64,000 nucleotides of DNA. It comes from Cylindrotheca closterium. Its lineage: Eukaryota > Bacillariophyta > Bacillariophyceae > Bacillariales > Bacillariaceae. Where the stretch lies: contig CAKOGP040000236.1 in NCBI GenBank assembly GCA_933822405.4, positions 1-64,000 of the forward strand, written 5' to 3'. Below the pieces are notes generated by a model that saw only the letters and a program-made list of their open reading frames with translations, had not been told where the DNA came from and did not search any database. This document shows positions 29,186 through 41,002 of this stretch, piece after piece. Within the stretch, counting starts at the first letter, position 1, and each line of letters begins with the position of its first letter. Made by a program: the position numbers and the translations under genes.

Positions 29186-32100
29186 TTATTCGGGCATAGG
29201 ACACAGCTGGTCGAAGCTTGCTTGATCACCGCTTAGACTCGTTGGCGGCTCGTATCCGTAAGCAGTCACACACTCGCAAAAGACAGGACGATTGCCTGAA
29301 CCGCAAGTGTGCATCAGCTCGCATATCGACCGAACACCAAAGTGACAGAACCCAGCGGCCTTGCTGAGATCGGCATTGCATCCTATTTGTTGCCAATTAT
29401 CGGCGACATCGTCCAATTTGGGCACAATATCGTGCTTTGGAATAATGTTGAATCCATACTTGTTAATGTCATGCCAATCGATTGGTGGGTCGTATGACTT
29501 TCCAGAAATACGAGCATTGGGAGCTGACAGACCGACAGCAGGGATCTTGGCTTGAGCACCAGTAATCAAAGACAGGCCACCACCCAAACTGTGACCAGTC
29601 ACTTGGATGTGTGCATAGTCGCCGTTTGCCTTCAGTTCTTCGGCAAACTTGGTGGTGAGCTTGTAAAAGGCAACCTTTTCAATGGAGGTACTCGCCACTG
29701 CGTTCATCCAACTGACCAAATCGGGAAAGATCTCCGTCCAGATTTCTCCAATCGGAATGATTCCACGCAGCCACTGCATAAGCGCGGCAGCACTCCATAG
29801 CTGCGCATCGGCCAACATATCAAATTGATTGACGGTACCACGAATCATGATTATGGCAGTTGTTTCTCCCGCCCCAGGACCAGGAACCGAGATCAACTTG
29901 AACTTGACGGCAATTTCGTTTTTGGGATCTTCACGTGAACGGAATTCATCGACAACGGGTTGTAAGTCCATCACTCCCGGGCTATTCTCAAACCAAGTGT
30001 CAAGGGATGCTTGGGTTTGATTGTCCGCAACATAGGCAGCTCCAGCCATCCAAGCAAAGTCAAGCATTGTCGATTGGTCGGCAAAACCTCCCTTGAGACG
30101 ACTCAAAGTACAAGTTGGATAGCGCATATCTTCAGAAGCTCCTGGATATTCCCATTCTCCATATGGCAAGTACGTTAGTGGCGCAGCGGCGGCTGCAATG
30201 GCTCCCGAATCAAAGGTTGTCAACAAAATGAGAATAAAAGCAAAACCGAGTGAAGTCATGAGGACTCTCCAGCCCTTGTAGGCGCCATTAGCGGAAATAG
30301 ATCCAACAATTTGGTTGAGACGAGCTTTGTTTGCCCATGTTTCCGCTGGAGTATCGCCACCCACCAAATCCATGTTCTAAAACAATAACATTAAGAATGA
30401 ATAGTTAGATTTTCGTTTGCTTTCAAAATATACAAATCATCATTTTCATTCCACGTCAAGACCGATAAAAGACACTTACTCCTGTTTCTTCAATGGCAGT
30501 GACAATGTTCATGTACCATCTGATATTGGAGACGATGGACAATACGACAAAGACTCCTCCCAAACTGGAATCTCCAATGTAAAAGAGAGAAATGGTTGGA
30601 TAGACAAAGAAGATACCCAATTCCACAATGAACGAAATCCAGCATAGGGCTTCGGTTGGTTCGTAATGACGTTCCAATTGCGTAATATGAAAGACAGCCT
30701 CTGATATTTTTGCCTTGTGATCCGTCTTTTGGAACGTCACAGTACTTCGACGAGATGGCTCTGACTCAGCGGCAGCAGCAGGAGGGGCAGCTTGACCATT
30801 TTCTTCGTCTCCTTCCTTCTGGGCTTTGTCTTGTGCCTTTTTGTAATTTGTTTTCTTGGCTTCTCGGACTTCAATCAAATCCTTGCCCAGTCGGACCAAG
30901 GTGTAGGTATTTCGCAGACTGGACCAAGACAAGGCCAAGACAATCAGCAAAAAGACGATAATGGGACCGGCCCCCAATCCAAACCATACCAAGAATCCGG
31001 CCACCAACAGGCAAATGAAAAACATGGAAAGGAGGGAACAAATGACACTGGATCTCAATTGTCCCTTGGTCAAGGCCCCGGGTCCTCTAACAATACTGAT
31101 ATACCGGGAAGGCTCCGGTCGGCAAAAGATGCGTTCCAAGGACCAAGTATGTTTGGTCAAGAAGGGACGATAATCTTGAACATCTGGAATAGTATGAATG
31201 GTCTTTGGGTTTTCGGATAGATTGGTGTAGAGAAAAGAAGGCATGCACGAGACCAAGCGTGTCCAAATGGGGGTATGAATCTCAAGACTGGATTTGTAAA
31301 TTTGTGATTTCCTGGTATGGTCCGTCGCTTCCGTATTGGTAAAGACATTTCGGGCAAGTCCACTGGAAGTGACATATCCCGACATTCGACGCGTTTGGCG
31401 TAGCAAGACGCATCTCTTGAGCACGTCCAAAATGAAGTCCGAGTCGGCATCCTGACGATTGGCCACAAAGGAGTAGCAAGATCCGACCTATAATACGGGG
31501 AAGGAGAGGCGAGGCATTGTGTGAGTACGAGAACGATATGCCCCAAATGATGCATCCATCATCACGTTATCAAATCAAAAGTCTTACCTCATAAAATACC
31601 ACACAAAAGCAAAAGATGCAAAAAAAGGCCATAACCAAGATAAACCAAGAAAGAGAAGTATAATACCACCACTTGTCACTGGCCGCCAAAAGTCCAACGC
31701 ATCCCACGAAAATGGGAAACAAGAAAAAGCAACTGAGAAAGAGCCATTCGATAATGACATGTCCATGTTTGTTCCCCTTGAGAATAAAAGTTCTAGACAA
31801 TGGATGGTCATTGTAAGCATCCATGATGAAGGATCCAGCAATGACCAAGGCTTCGGCAAAGTAGTGCGAGAAGGAAATGAGGGCAAAGGCCACTCCGATG
31901 ACAGTGGACCATCGAATGGAATTATCTTCTTCTCCATCAGCCGTCTTGTTGAAACTAGTAGCACCAGACTCAATACTGAGGTCCAATACTACAAACAATA
32001 GTATTTGAAGACAAAAGACAAAGAGGAATCCAGCAAAGAGAGCGGCGACAATGGCATAAAAGGCATTCATCAATTGATGACCGGTAGTCACGTCTGTCAT

Positions 32101-32569
32101 CTTTTTGACTTCAATCTTGAGTCCATTGTTTTCATCATAGGTTTCTTCAATGACGACTTGCTGCGAAAAACCAGGGTCGCTGTTGAGAGAGTGATTTAGA
32201 TTAAATGAGACGGAATGGGATTGGTGAGAAAGAAAGAAAAAAACAAGCACATCAAGCGCATAACCAAAAGTCATCTTCCATATTCGACAATAATACTTAC
32301 TACACACGAACTCCATTGGCCTTCTTTCTCGATCTCACCATACAAGATTCTTTAGGCAAACTAAAGTGATCTTGAAAGTCTGGCAGCAAATCCTCTCCAT
32401 CCAACAAGATCTGAGTGTCTTCCTCGTCGTCTTCTTCATCCCAATCATTACTCTTCGCGACACCTCTGCTGAGATCAATCTCTTCTTCTTCTACTTCTAC
32501 TAATTCCACGTCTTTGGGAGCTTCTGCTTCCTCTCCTGCTGGAGCTTCAGGAGGGTTTTCTTCCGCCAT
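29186..32569 (-). CDS. Multi-pass membrane class 3 lipase
   Basis: Exons 32569-32301, 32179-31588, 31487-30480 and 30376-29186 join in frame to 1019 residues. The acidic N-terminus (EEENPPEAP-like, then DWDEEDDEEDT) is followed by several membrane helices in exon 2 and again in exons 3 and 4 (LLTTFDSGAIAAAAAP region). The C-terminal third is an alpha/beta hydrolase of the lipase class 3 type: TTAIIMIRGTV, then nucleophile elbow GHSLGGG with Ser near residue 886, PKHDIVPKLDD supplying the probable Asp, and a His-containing cysteine-rich tail (CHFGVRSICELMHTC). Diacylglycerol-lipase-like enzymes share a membrane-domain-plus-lipase arrangement. The lipid substrate and the membrane in which it sits are not known. 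Confidence 0.88.
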
Positions 32570-33400
32570 TGTGCTAAGTTACGTTCAATTCAGTTGAATG
32601 ATTGCACACTCTCAGAAAAGGAAAGATGTTGCCACCCTCACAACACCCTCACAACAGTTCGTGTTCTATTTTTCAAGTGAAAACACATCGTGTCATGATC
32701 GACACGAGACATCGGTTTTCCCGCCCTTGCAATTGCTGTGTTGGCGATAATTTTGAAAGTTGGAATAAGTAAAATCCATGGTACCTCGAGTCTTTTCGTC
32801 AATACCGTTTCGCCGGCCATACCTTCCATGCGTTCCGAATTGAAATGGAATTAGCAGGATGAATCTTTTTAGTCTGTATGTCGCACGTCGTCCAGCAGAA
32901 TCCGCCCATGAGAAAGCGGAGAAACTAATGACTCACCCACTTCCACTACAGTATCATGTGTTCTTCAGATTGACGGTTTTATTTTACTTGTGTCGAACGA
33001 TACAGTACAAATAGCTTTGCGGTATTAAAAGGTTCATCCTCATGAACGTCAGAAACCGGAAAATGAGTCGCAACTTCAAGGAAACTTCAACCACGAAAAT
33101 AGAATCTGATGCCATGAACCATCGACACCTGATGCCAGGAACGAATGGCGAATAGGTACGGGTATATCCGCTACGAACACCATGCATACAGTAGTACGGA
33201 AACGGACTAAAAGCCCTTCAAGTAGGTACAGTACCGTGCAGGTCCTGCTACGAGGACATCACTCAGAGGCATTTCATTGGAATCGATTCTAGCTAGTTTG
33301 TGGTAGACTATGTTGGGCTGGCACAGCAGTGCTACACTACGATTATTGTAAAGATGATGATGCTTCATGATGATCGTGATATTCAAAATCTTAGATATTG
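32570..33400. other. Intergenic, nothing recognised
   Basis: Promoter side of the lipase gene and 3' side of the next gene; only short meaningless open frames. Confidence 0.5.
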
Positions 33401-35593
33401 TTATACATGGTATACAGTATTGTTCGGTGAGCCTCCCGTTTCTCCTTTCTCGCTCGTCTCTTGATCCTCCTCCAACTGTTGCAAATGTTGTTTGCGAAAG
33501 GTTCGCAAGAGTTGCCCGACCTTCAAATCGGCGACATCCACACTCGCTTCCTGCCATCCTCCCGAGCGAGACATCTGCCAAAATCGAACCCCCTTGACCT
33601 TGATCAACAGTTGGGTGACATCCCCAGACACTTGACGTCGGTCGATACGTCTAGTTCGGTTGTACTCTTCCTGAAAGTTTTCCACAAATTGGCGGAACAT
33701 GACATTGCCAGAGTGGTTCTGAATGGCTTTGCCTCTTCCAAACAAGACATCCAACTTGCTCGGGAACTGAGCATGTGGCACTTCTTGTGAAGAATACATA
33801 GAATTGATAGTAGTTTGTGGTATTGTTGGTGGTGACGATGTTGATGTTTCCGTGGTGGGTGACGATGTTGATGTTTCCGTGGTGGACAACGACACCTCCC
33901 GGAAAATAGTATCCATCGAACCGATTTTCTCTACCGCAGGAGCAGTAGGAGTGGGTTGGACAGGAGTAGGTGGTTCTTCTTTTTTGTTGGTGGATGGTGA
34001 TGATTCATTTGCACGCCTGGCTGTGTTCTTGTCGGCGTCTGGCCGTGAAAGATCCTTGGCTTCGCCGGTGGTTCGATTGGCAGTCAGAAAAGCTTTGCAA
34101 ATTGCATCCAGATTCAGGCCATCTTCAGGGATTGCTTTCTTGAAAGAGATATTTTTCAGTGAAGGCGAGGCGGTGTCGGCACTGATTCTTTGGCGCTTTG
34201 GCTTGGGTTTTGGATCCTTGGAAGTGTTGCTGACAGCAGACTTTCTCTTTTGCTCTAGAGAAGCAGGAGAACTAGAACCACCATCAGTGGACATCATCTC
34301 GCTTTGATTGAACCACACGACGTTGGCGGGGCGCGATGTAGCTTTGGTAGTGGCTGCAGACGACGATTCACCATCGCCTTGATTTTCGAGCAAGTAACGA
34401 GACGAAGCATCGCTCATGTATTTGTGCAACCATACATTCCGCAGGCCTTCTCGAATATTTCCAAAGACGTCCACTGGAAATGTATCTTGTGGAATGCCGT
34501 GGACACCCACCAAGCTTTGCAACTCAAGGTCGGATCCATAGTGCAAATGAGCTCCTTCCTTGCAAGTCACTGGCAAGCCAAGAAACAGATTTTGCAGCGC
34601 TAGGTTTCCTTGGGTCTGTCCTTCTTTGAGGCAAAGATGTGTCTCCGAGCAGTGAATTGGGAGACAAGACATGAAGTCAACAACTTGTCTCATTGAGTTT
34701 AAGCCAAGAGAACCGAGATTCTCTCCAGGTTTCATTAGATCGTAATAGACGGCTGTGACGCCTTTGCTTTGAACCGCTGGTAAGTTTGTCAATATGTTGT
34801 ACCAGATGTAGAAATTGACTCGAATCTATTCATTGATATTGCAAGAAAATTAAGAACATAAGCGTGAGTGGGATCTCTTCTTCTTCTTTGATGGTATTAC
34901 CCAAATCAGTTCATGGTACCACTTGAAACATTTTTTTTAACTCACCTGAGAATCCGCGTTGCATTGTCCAAACTTTGTATTAAAACAGTAGATAATCGCT
35001 CTACCGTTTGGATCGGTTGCGTCTTGAATGTGATACTGACCAGAAAGCAGTACCTCAAGCTCCTTTGTGCTCAAGTCCTCTGTGGTAACGTCATGAGAAA
35101 GCTTGTCCGCTCCAAAGTAAATCGCTTTCTGGCGGAGAAAATCGATCATCTGCTTGACTGCTTTCGGGACGTTGTACTTGTTGGCCCGCAGAAACTTTAG
35201 ACAGAATGCAGGATCTTCCACGTATGATCTATCTTGTTGTAGTGCTAGTTCGTATATGGGATAGTGGCTTTGTTCGACTTCTCGTTTAAAGTCTAAAAGA
35301 CTTAGATTTTGTGTTTCAATCGTACCTGCTGCTGTAATATCCTTGTGCTCATTGACTTTGGAAAGTGAAGAGAATAGATGATCCACTGCTTTGGATTGTT
35401 CCTGATGCATGGCAAAGTTGTGTTGGAACGCGTCAGTTTGTGTTCTAACTCCAGTCAAGATACCGGGAATAGATTGTTGTAGTTGTAGTTGCTGTTCATA
35501 CAGTGTGAATGATGGTGCATGGTGGTTACCAGTCCCAGAACATCCTAGGAGTGATAAGCAGAGCTGTTCCTGTGTTGGGGAAAGCGATTTCAT
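33401..35593 (-). CDS. CRAL-TRIO (Sec14-like) domain fused to DUF6824
   Basis: Exons 35593-34946 and 34825-33401 (phase 0, GT-AG) encode 690 residues. Residues about 125-155 (DPAFCLKFLRANKYNVPKAV) are a CRAL-TRIO N-terminal helix, and the lipid-binding domain continues to about 330 (GRAIIYCFNTKFGQ, TAVYYDLMKPGENLGSLGL, INPxxFPVDVFG-like). A Ser/Thr/Pro-rich linker follows. Near 580-665 the sequence DVLFGRGKAIQNHSGNVMF, then VRFWQMSRSGGWQEASV and KVGQLLRTFR, is the DUF6824 type abundant in diatoms. CRAL-TRIO domains bind lipids or other hydrophobic ligands; DUF6824 has no assigned biochemical role. The combination suggests a lipid-responsive regulator, but that is inference. Confidence 0.85.
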
Positions 35594-35942
35594 GGTGAAC
35601 TACAATGAATGAATGTGTTCTACAGATAATATTTTGAATTGTGCGTAGATCCTGATCCTGTAGTCTCCGATGGAATTTTTCAATGTTTTCCAAAAAGGTT
35701 TCATGGTTTCACTATTGGCAGTATGGATTTGCACGCTGTTGGATTTGCAAGAGGAGACGGCAAATTGTGGAGACAATCCAACACTCGTGTTTTCTCACTG
35801 GACTGGATAAATCTAATTAAGGGCGTGCACATTTCGATTGATCCCACAAAAACAGGTGTCGGCAAAAAAACTCAACTCTCAATTTAGCATTATTATTTTA
35901 TAATCATTACTACCAATAGGGATCAGATTCTTCGTCCACAAA
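35594..35942. other. Intergenic spacer
   Basis: Promoter side of the CRAL-TRIO gene and 3' end of the C2/DEP gene; no feature recognised. Confidence 0.5.
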
Positions 35943-38900
35943 TCAGCTGTGTTTCTTGTTAGAATCCCACATACGAAGCTTCTTCTTCATCCTATTCTTC
36001 ATAGAATGGCTATTGCCGCTTTCGGCACCACCAGGCATTCCTCCTCCTCCTCCTCGAGACGGATGTATCTTGTTGATCCTGTCCTTTCCTTTCTTTTTCA
36101 TGTCATCGGTCAAGGCCACGACCTTTTTCCGAAACTGTCTTGGGTTGATGGCGATCATGCTCCCTCGCCGAGGTCTCCGCGTAACTCGTCCAGCCGATAG
36201 TCGATGGATCTCAACATTCAGCAAACTTGACGAATCGGTATGATCGCCTTCGGATGAGTCGACACTTTCGTATTCAAACATACCCTCGGCATCGTTTTCA
36301 CCAATGGTCCTCATGGTCCCTTCTCCTCCTCGATGATTCTGACCACGAGCCCGACGTACTAGCTCTTTGGCCGATGACTGGTAGACTCGCGCATATTTGG
36401 CTTCCGGTGGCCACTCATAAAATCGATGGTTGTATCTTAGGACACTTGTGGGGACCACCACTGTCCGAAGCCTCTTGGGATCAATGTGGCCCTCATAGTT
36501 TCCTCCGGAAGCCGCACTTGAGAATATTGTGCAGTTGGCAAATTCCTGATCTTGACTATCGAGCAAACCTTTGTCTACCTTCTTCTTGCGGACAATCTTG
36601 TCAAAATCTGGTGGTTGATACCCTGGCTGTTTCTCTCGGTACACTCGCAAAGCCCAATTGTGTGGGCCCATAAAGATAGCTCCTGCCACGCCAAAAATTA
36701 TTCGATAGGGAGCAATGTAAAGGAGAACGACCAAGACTGGACCCAAAACAGCAAACCAAAAAGAGAATATTGGATCTTGCCAGGTGTAAATATTGAAAAT
36801 GGTTCTCCCCAAGAAGACTCCTATTTGCAACATCTCTACCACTGGCTGCACCACACCACCAATCCTATTGACCATTTGGTTGGAATGAGAATACCGTTTG
36901 ATTTGCAGTATCTTGTTGTTTTCATCCGTCATTGCTTGATACGGTGTCTTCTTTTCACTTGAAGAATCCTTGCGGGGGATAGCTCGATCTCGATCTCGAT
37001 CATCGTCTGAGTCGTCTTCCTTTGGATGAATGAAGGGGTTGACCTTGAAAATTCGATCGTTGAAAGTATGACCAAGAACATCATGCATTTGGTGTCTAGC
37101 GTCACTAACAGTCTTGGCAAAGGAAGCTCCCTTTCCTTCGTCTACCTTCTCATTGATATTTTGTGGCGGTGGTTTTACTAAACTCTTTTCTTCAATGACA
37201 AAGGCCTCGCCCATTTGTCGTTGGGAAACATCGATGACATCGCCATAGCTCTCATAATCGACTGACGCTCCAGCATCCAAGAAACCAGACATCCTGAAAC
37301 TGTTCCCGCTCGATGACTTGCTACTTGCTAATCGGTTCCGATTAAAGGGTCTGTTGTGCGCGTATACTTGCGCCTTTTTTAAACCACTCTTCATGGCGGT
37401 TGCTGCTTCTGTCGAAACTTGCTTTATTCCTTGGTTCATCTCATCACGTCGGAAACTTGCGGTCAGCCCACTTCTAGCCGAGGGGACTATACCATCAAAG
37501 AGATGATCCGAAATTGCGTCACTCCCTCCCAATAGCGTCTTGTCGTCATCGTCAACGTCAAAATCAAACGAATCTGATGAATTGCGTCGCTTCTTTTTTT
37601 GGCGCTTCAGCTTTTCTTGTTCCTTTTTGGATTCGAGGGATCGAATTACTATAGATTCTTCTACCGTAAATTGCGGATCATCTTTTTCTGATGCAAACGG
37701 AAATTCCATGTGCCTCTCTTGTTCTGCATCCTCGTCATTCAAAAAGCCAATCAAACGAAAAAAACGCTCACCCCTCGGCTTGCGTCCGGTAATCACATAG
37801 GTTTGACTGTCATATTCCACAAACTGATACCGATAAGATGTATCTTCGAATTGATATTTTCGAGTAATATGTTCGAAGAGTTTGGTTTCGCTGGCTAATC
37901 GTTTCCCGAGAGCCACTGCATCCAGACGAGAATGAGCGTACCCGTGAGTAAGCATAAAGTCCACCGCTTCTTTCCCCGTGAAGCAATCCTTGTAAGTTTT
38001 CATCAAAGAAGATTTATAATCTCTAACCGGTAATGCTTGTCGCATGTGTTCAGCGATTTGGCGGATGGGGATGATTGCAGCGCCGTCATCTTCTAGGTTC
38101 AAAGCCCCCTTACTTGACTGTGATTTTGTAGATGCGTCCTTCGGCTGATAGTCATTTTCGTCGTCGTCGCTATCCAAAATATCAAACTCCATGCTGCTGC
38201 TGGGCGTGCTCTTGCCCCCCAAGGCAATCGAATCTTGCGGTTGTTCCTCGCGCTCCATATTTAGTGGTACAATGTACTTTTTGGGATTATCCGATGTCCC
38301 ATAGACCAAGGCTAGAAAGAGTTCTTCGATACTGGGCCCCAGAAAACCATGTCCACAGTGGATTGCATAGCGAACATAGTTTTTATATAGGTGCAGTAGC
38401 AGGAAAGTCACAAAGTGGGCTGGCACGTATCGCACAGTATTGGCGTAGATTGCATGCATCCAAGCCACAAAGACAAAGCCGGAGATGAAAGGATGTATCC
38501 ACCACCGCAGATTATACAGCTCCCGTTTTCGCAAATAACGCAAGTAATGGATGCGTAAAAAGTTGAATTCACGAATAGTTGCCTTCATCACCGACATGCT
38601 GAATTTCCCTTGCATGTCTTTCCCATGAACAACTTGAGCGACGTTGCGAAACGCCCGCTCATCAAAACAATGAATTTGGTGCTGCTCATTCGGGTTCAAT
38701 CGACTGTGAATCGGATGAGGATCATCCAACGAGGGCAAGTAGCTGGCCACGGCTGCCCGCTCACTCTCCCAATGCAAATGTATTCTCAGCCGAATGGCAC
38801 CCCTCGGTTCCCTCCCAAACACATGCGCGCTCTGCCTTAGAGGTAACGTAATGTCATAGACACATCCAGGCCGTAGTCGCGCTATATCTATGACTACTCG

Positions 38901-39407
38901 CCCGATGAAATCGTCCTTTCGTTGCGATGACTTATCGGTAGATACATGGTCAAAGATTCCCACAAATAAGCGTTGGTAAGCACTCGTCAATGGAAAGATT
39001 CCAGCCCGCTGCATTTTGCACAGCCACATTGGATTCCCCACTGGCGGCATGACATCTGTCGAAAAGGCATGGGACCCACAGACGGCAATTCCAAACGCCG
39101 ATACTTCCCGAAAGGCCGATGCCGTAGGAAGGCCGAAACATTGGAGTATTTCTACGTGCAATTGTCCAATATCTTCCGAAGCAAAGTGCCTAAGATCTTG
39201 ATAGGTGACCGACTTGCTATTCATTTCTTGCCGTAGTTCATTGCGGTTCATGTAGGTGTTGGGATAATACGTATCTGGTGTAACCTTGAAGCGTTCGTTG
39301 ACAGGGTTCTTGCCTCGTTTCTGAGACAACTTTTCAATTTGACTGACCGACGCCAAGGATTGAGAGTAGTGAACATGTTCGTCGATTAATTCCTTGTAGT
39401 CTTCCAT
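35943..39407 (-). CDS. C2-TM-DEP-TM membrane protein (MCTP/PRT_C-like)
   Basis: Intron-free, 1154 residues from the ATG at 39407. A C2 domain lies at about 80-215 (IGQLHVEILQCFGLP, NPMWLCKMQRAGIF, RKDDFIGRVVIDIARLRPG, RGAIRLRIHLHWE). A membrane hairpin follows at about 300-345 (WWIHPFISGFVFVAWMHAIY), then a DEP domain at about 445-525 (YKDCFTGKEAVDFMLTHGYA, DTSYRYQF). A long charged linker precedes a second hydrophobic hairpin at about 850-915 (FSFWFAVLGPVLVVLLYIAP), and the tail is basic (KKKLRMWDSNKKHS). The C-terminal hairpin plus C2 resembles multiple-C2-and-transmembrane proteins; the DEP insertion is unusual. It probably sits at an ER or contact-site membrane and senses lipid or calcium signals, which is inference. 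Confidence 0.8.
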   Translation of the reverse strand: MEDYKELIDEHVHYSQSLASVSQIEKLSQKRGKNPVNERFKVTPDTYYPNTYMNRNELRQEMNSKSVTYQDLRHFASEDIGQLHVEILQCFGLPTASAFREVSAFGIAVCGSHAFSTDVMPPVGNPMWLCKMQRAGIFPLTSAYQRLFVGIFDHVSTDKSSQRKDDFIGRVVIDIARLRPGCVYDITLPLRQSAHVFGREPRGAIRLRIHLHWESERAAVASYLPSLDDPHPIHSRLNPNEQHQIHCFDERAFRNVAQVVHGKDMQGKFSMSVMKATIREFNFLRIHYLRYLRKRELYNLRWWIHPFISGFVFVAWMHAIYANTVRYVPAHFVTFLLLHLYKNYVRYAIHCGHGFLGPSIEELFLALVYGTSDNPKKYIVPLNMEREEQPQDSIALGGKSTPSSSMEFDILDSDDDENDYQPKDASTKSQSSKGALNLEDDGAAIIPIRQIAEHMRQALPVRDYKSSLMKTYKDCFTGKEAVDFMLTHGYAHSRLDAVALGKRLASETKLFEHITRKYQFEDTSYRYQFVEYDSQTYVITGRKPRGERFFRLIGFLNDEDAEQERHMEFPFASEKDDPQFTVEESIVIRSLESKKEQEKLKRQKKKRRNSSDSFDFDVDDDDKTLLGGSDAISDHLFDGIVPSARSGLTASFRRDEMNQGIKQVSTEAATAMKSGLKKAQVYAHNRPFNRNRLASSKSSSGNSFRMSGFLDAGASVDYESYGDVIDVSQRQMGEAFVIEEKSLVKPPPQNINEKVDEGKGASFAKTVSDARHQMHDVLGHTFNDRIFKVNPFIHPKEDDSDDDRDRDRAIPRKDSSSEKKTPYQAMTDENNKILQIKRYSHSNQMVNRIGGVVQPVVEMLQIGVFLGRTIFNIYTWQDPIFSFWFAVLGPVLVVLLYIAPYRIIFGVAGAIFMGPHNWALRVYREKQPGYQPPDFDKIVRKKKVDKGLLDSQDQEFANCTIFSSAASGGNYEGHIDPKRLRTVVVPTSVLRYNHRFYEWPPEAKYARVYQSSAKELVRRARGQNHRGGEGTMRTIGENDAEGMFEYESVDSSEGDHTDSSSLLNVEIHRLSAGRVTRRPRRGSMIAINPRQFRKKVVALTDDMKKKGKDRINKIHPSRGGGGGMPGGAESGNSHSMKNRMKKKLRMWDSNKKHS

Positions 39408-40360
39408 GGTGCTGATGCAGCGAAGCTGGTGACGCTTGTTGAATCACCTGAATTCAGAATGAATCGTCTGCAGAAATTTTTGACTGTCGGTTGTCAATCA
39501 ATCCGGGACCCCGTTTACAAAGAGAGATTGTGTTCGAGGCTGAAGGTTCGTGTCAACAGATCGATCTGGAGCGGATACCGAAGAAACTTCCGGATGACGA
39601 TGACGTTTATGGTACGACGGAACTTCTGAATGGCTGTTTGGCTGACGGTTTCAGTCTGTGAATTGAATATAACAAAGAAGGCAGCACCTTCGCGTTGCAA
39701 CTGTCAAAATCTTTCTCGGAAACTTCTTTTTATTGTCTTCTCCTGGTCACTTTCAACATTGTGGCTATGTATAAAGTCGTATGTTAGTGTTATCTCAATG
39801 CAAAAGGTCTTGCTTCATTACATCCACAGTATTCAGTATATATCTCTCCTGCAAATGCGTTTTCATTATTGGACTGACAATACGCATAATAATTTCTGGA
39901 TTTGGTATTCTGTCCGTCCCTCCGACCGGTCTTGCCAAGTCTTTTTGGTATGTTTTGTACGTACGTAACAAACGCCCGCAGCGCATAGTCCGGAAGCCGA
40001 ATGGATGGTCGAATGAATCAATCGACCTATGCGACTGAGAGTGCGAGTTATAACGGCATTTCTCCCTTGCAAGGGCTTTTCAACTGAGGTGTGCGACCGC
40101 AGCCTTTGGAAGTGTCCAAAAAGCGCTCCTCATCGCTCATCAGGACTCTATACCGGTATAATACCCCCGCGTACCGGTGCATATGATCGATACATCAGCA
40201 GCAGATGCTGGCGGTATATCGTTCCCACCAGAAAATGTTGTACATCGAACAACAATATGATCAGCAGAATAACTATTTCTAGTGAAACTACATACACGCT
40301 GCCTGATTACTGTAGATTCCTCGTTCTCTCGGAATGCCTGGTTTGTCGTTCAAGACGACG
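39408..40360. other. Intergenic, nothing recognised
   Basis: Short open frames only. Contains TACCGGTA at 40151-40158. Confidence 0.5.
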
Positions 40361-41002
40361 TTACGCAGCTGGGGCAGCATTCTTGATGCTGAAAGGTACA
40401 TTGGCAACAAACCCATGGACAAGCCGGAGTCGCAAGTCATATCCTTGATCCACAAAGACAATCAGAAGGGAGAATAGATACGCGAAACATTCGTTTGCAG
40501 TAGAAACATTTCCAATTTCTCGTTCGATCACAGCAATGTTGTTGATGAGAGCAAACTGAAACAACGGATTCTGCTCCAAATCACATGATATGTATGCGAG
40601 CTGATACAAATGCTTCGCTCTCGTCAGCAGACGCACACGAGTGCCATGATACAAGCGGTTGCTCTCTGCCAGCTCATGATTAGCAAGGGCGGCATTGAAG
40701 ACGAGAATAGCGGTCACGATCGTGGCGTCAATCTCAATTGTGGTCGGAATGATGACGGCGTGGTCGTAGATGAAAGTCCCGCTCTTGACAGCGGTACTAG
40801 GATCGCTCCCAGTAGCCGAGAGCAGCATACATTCATCCAAACTTGAATTGCTTTGACTGGACACGGTTTCCCCTTCAAGAAATGTTCGATTGTAGCTCAG
40901 TGCAAGTATCGACGATTCGAGAGCCTTGGGTAGGTCTTCTCCTGATTGTAGGAATGCAACTGTGGCATCATTCAGCTCAATCAAGGTCTTGCTTATAGCC
41001 AT
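40361..41002 (-). CDS. TPR-like family protein, member 1 of divergent pair
   Basis: Single exon, 213 residues. It shares with the gene at 41735 the layout N-terminal repeat (LNDATVAFLQSGEDLPKALESSILAL), a variable serine-rich middle, IVTAILVFNAALANHELAES, and the diagnostic LEQNPLFQFALINNIAVIEREIGNVSTANECF. It then has a C-terminal extension (SLLIVFVDQGYDLRLRL). These are degenerate tetratricopeptide units; the family seems expanded in this genome. A truncated copy of its C-terminal part lies at 43078-43265. No role is known. Confidence 0.7.
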   Translation of the reverse strand: MAISKTLIELNDATVAFLQSGEDLPKALESSILALSYNRTFLEGETVSSQSNSSLDECMLLSATGSDPSTAVKSGTFIYDHAVIIPTTIEIDATIVTAILVFNAALANHELAESNRLYHGTRVRLLTRAKHLYQLAYISCDLEQNPLFQFALINNIAVIEREIGNVSTANECFAYLFSLLIVFVDQGYDLRLRLVHGFVANVPFSIKNAAPAA

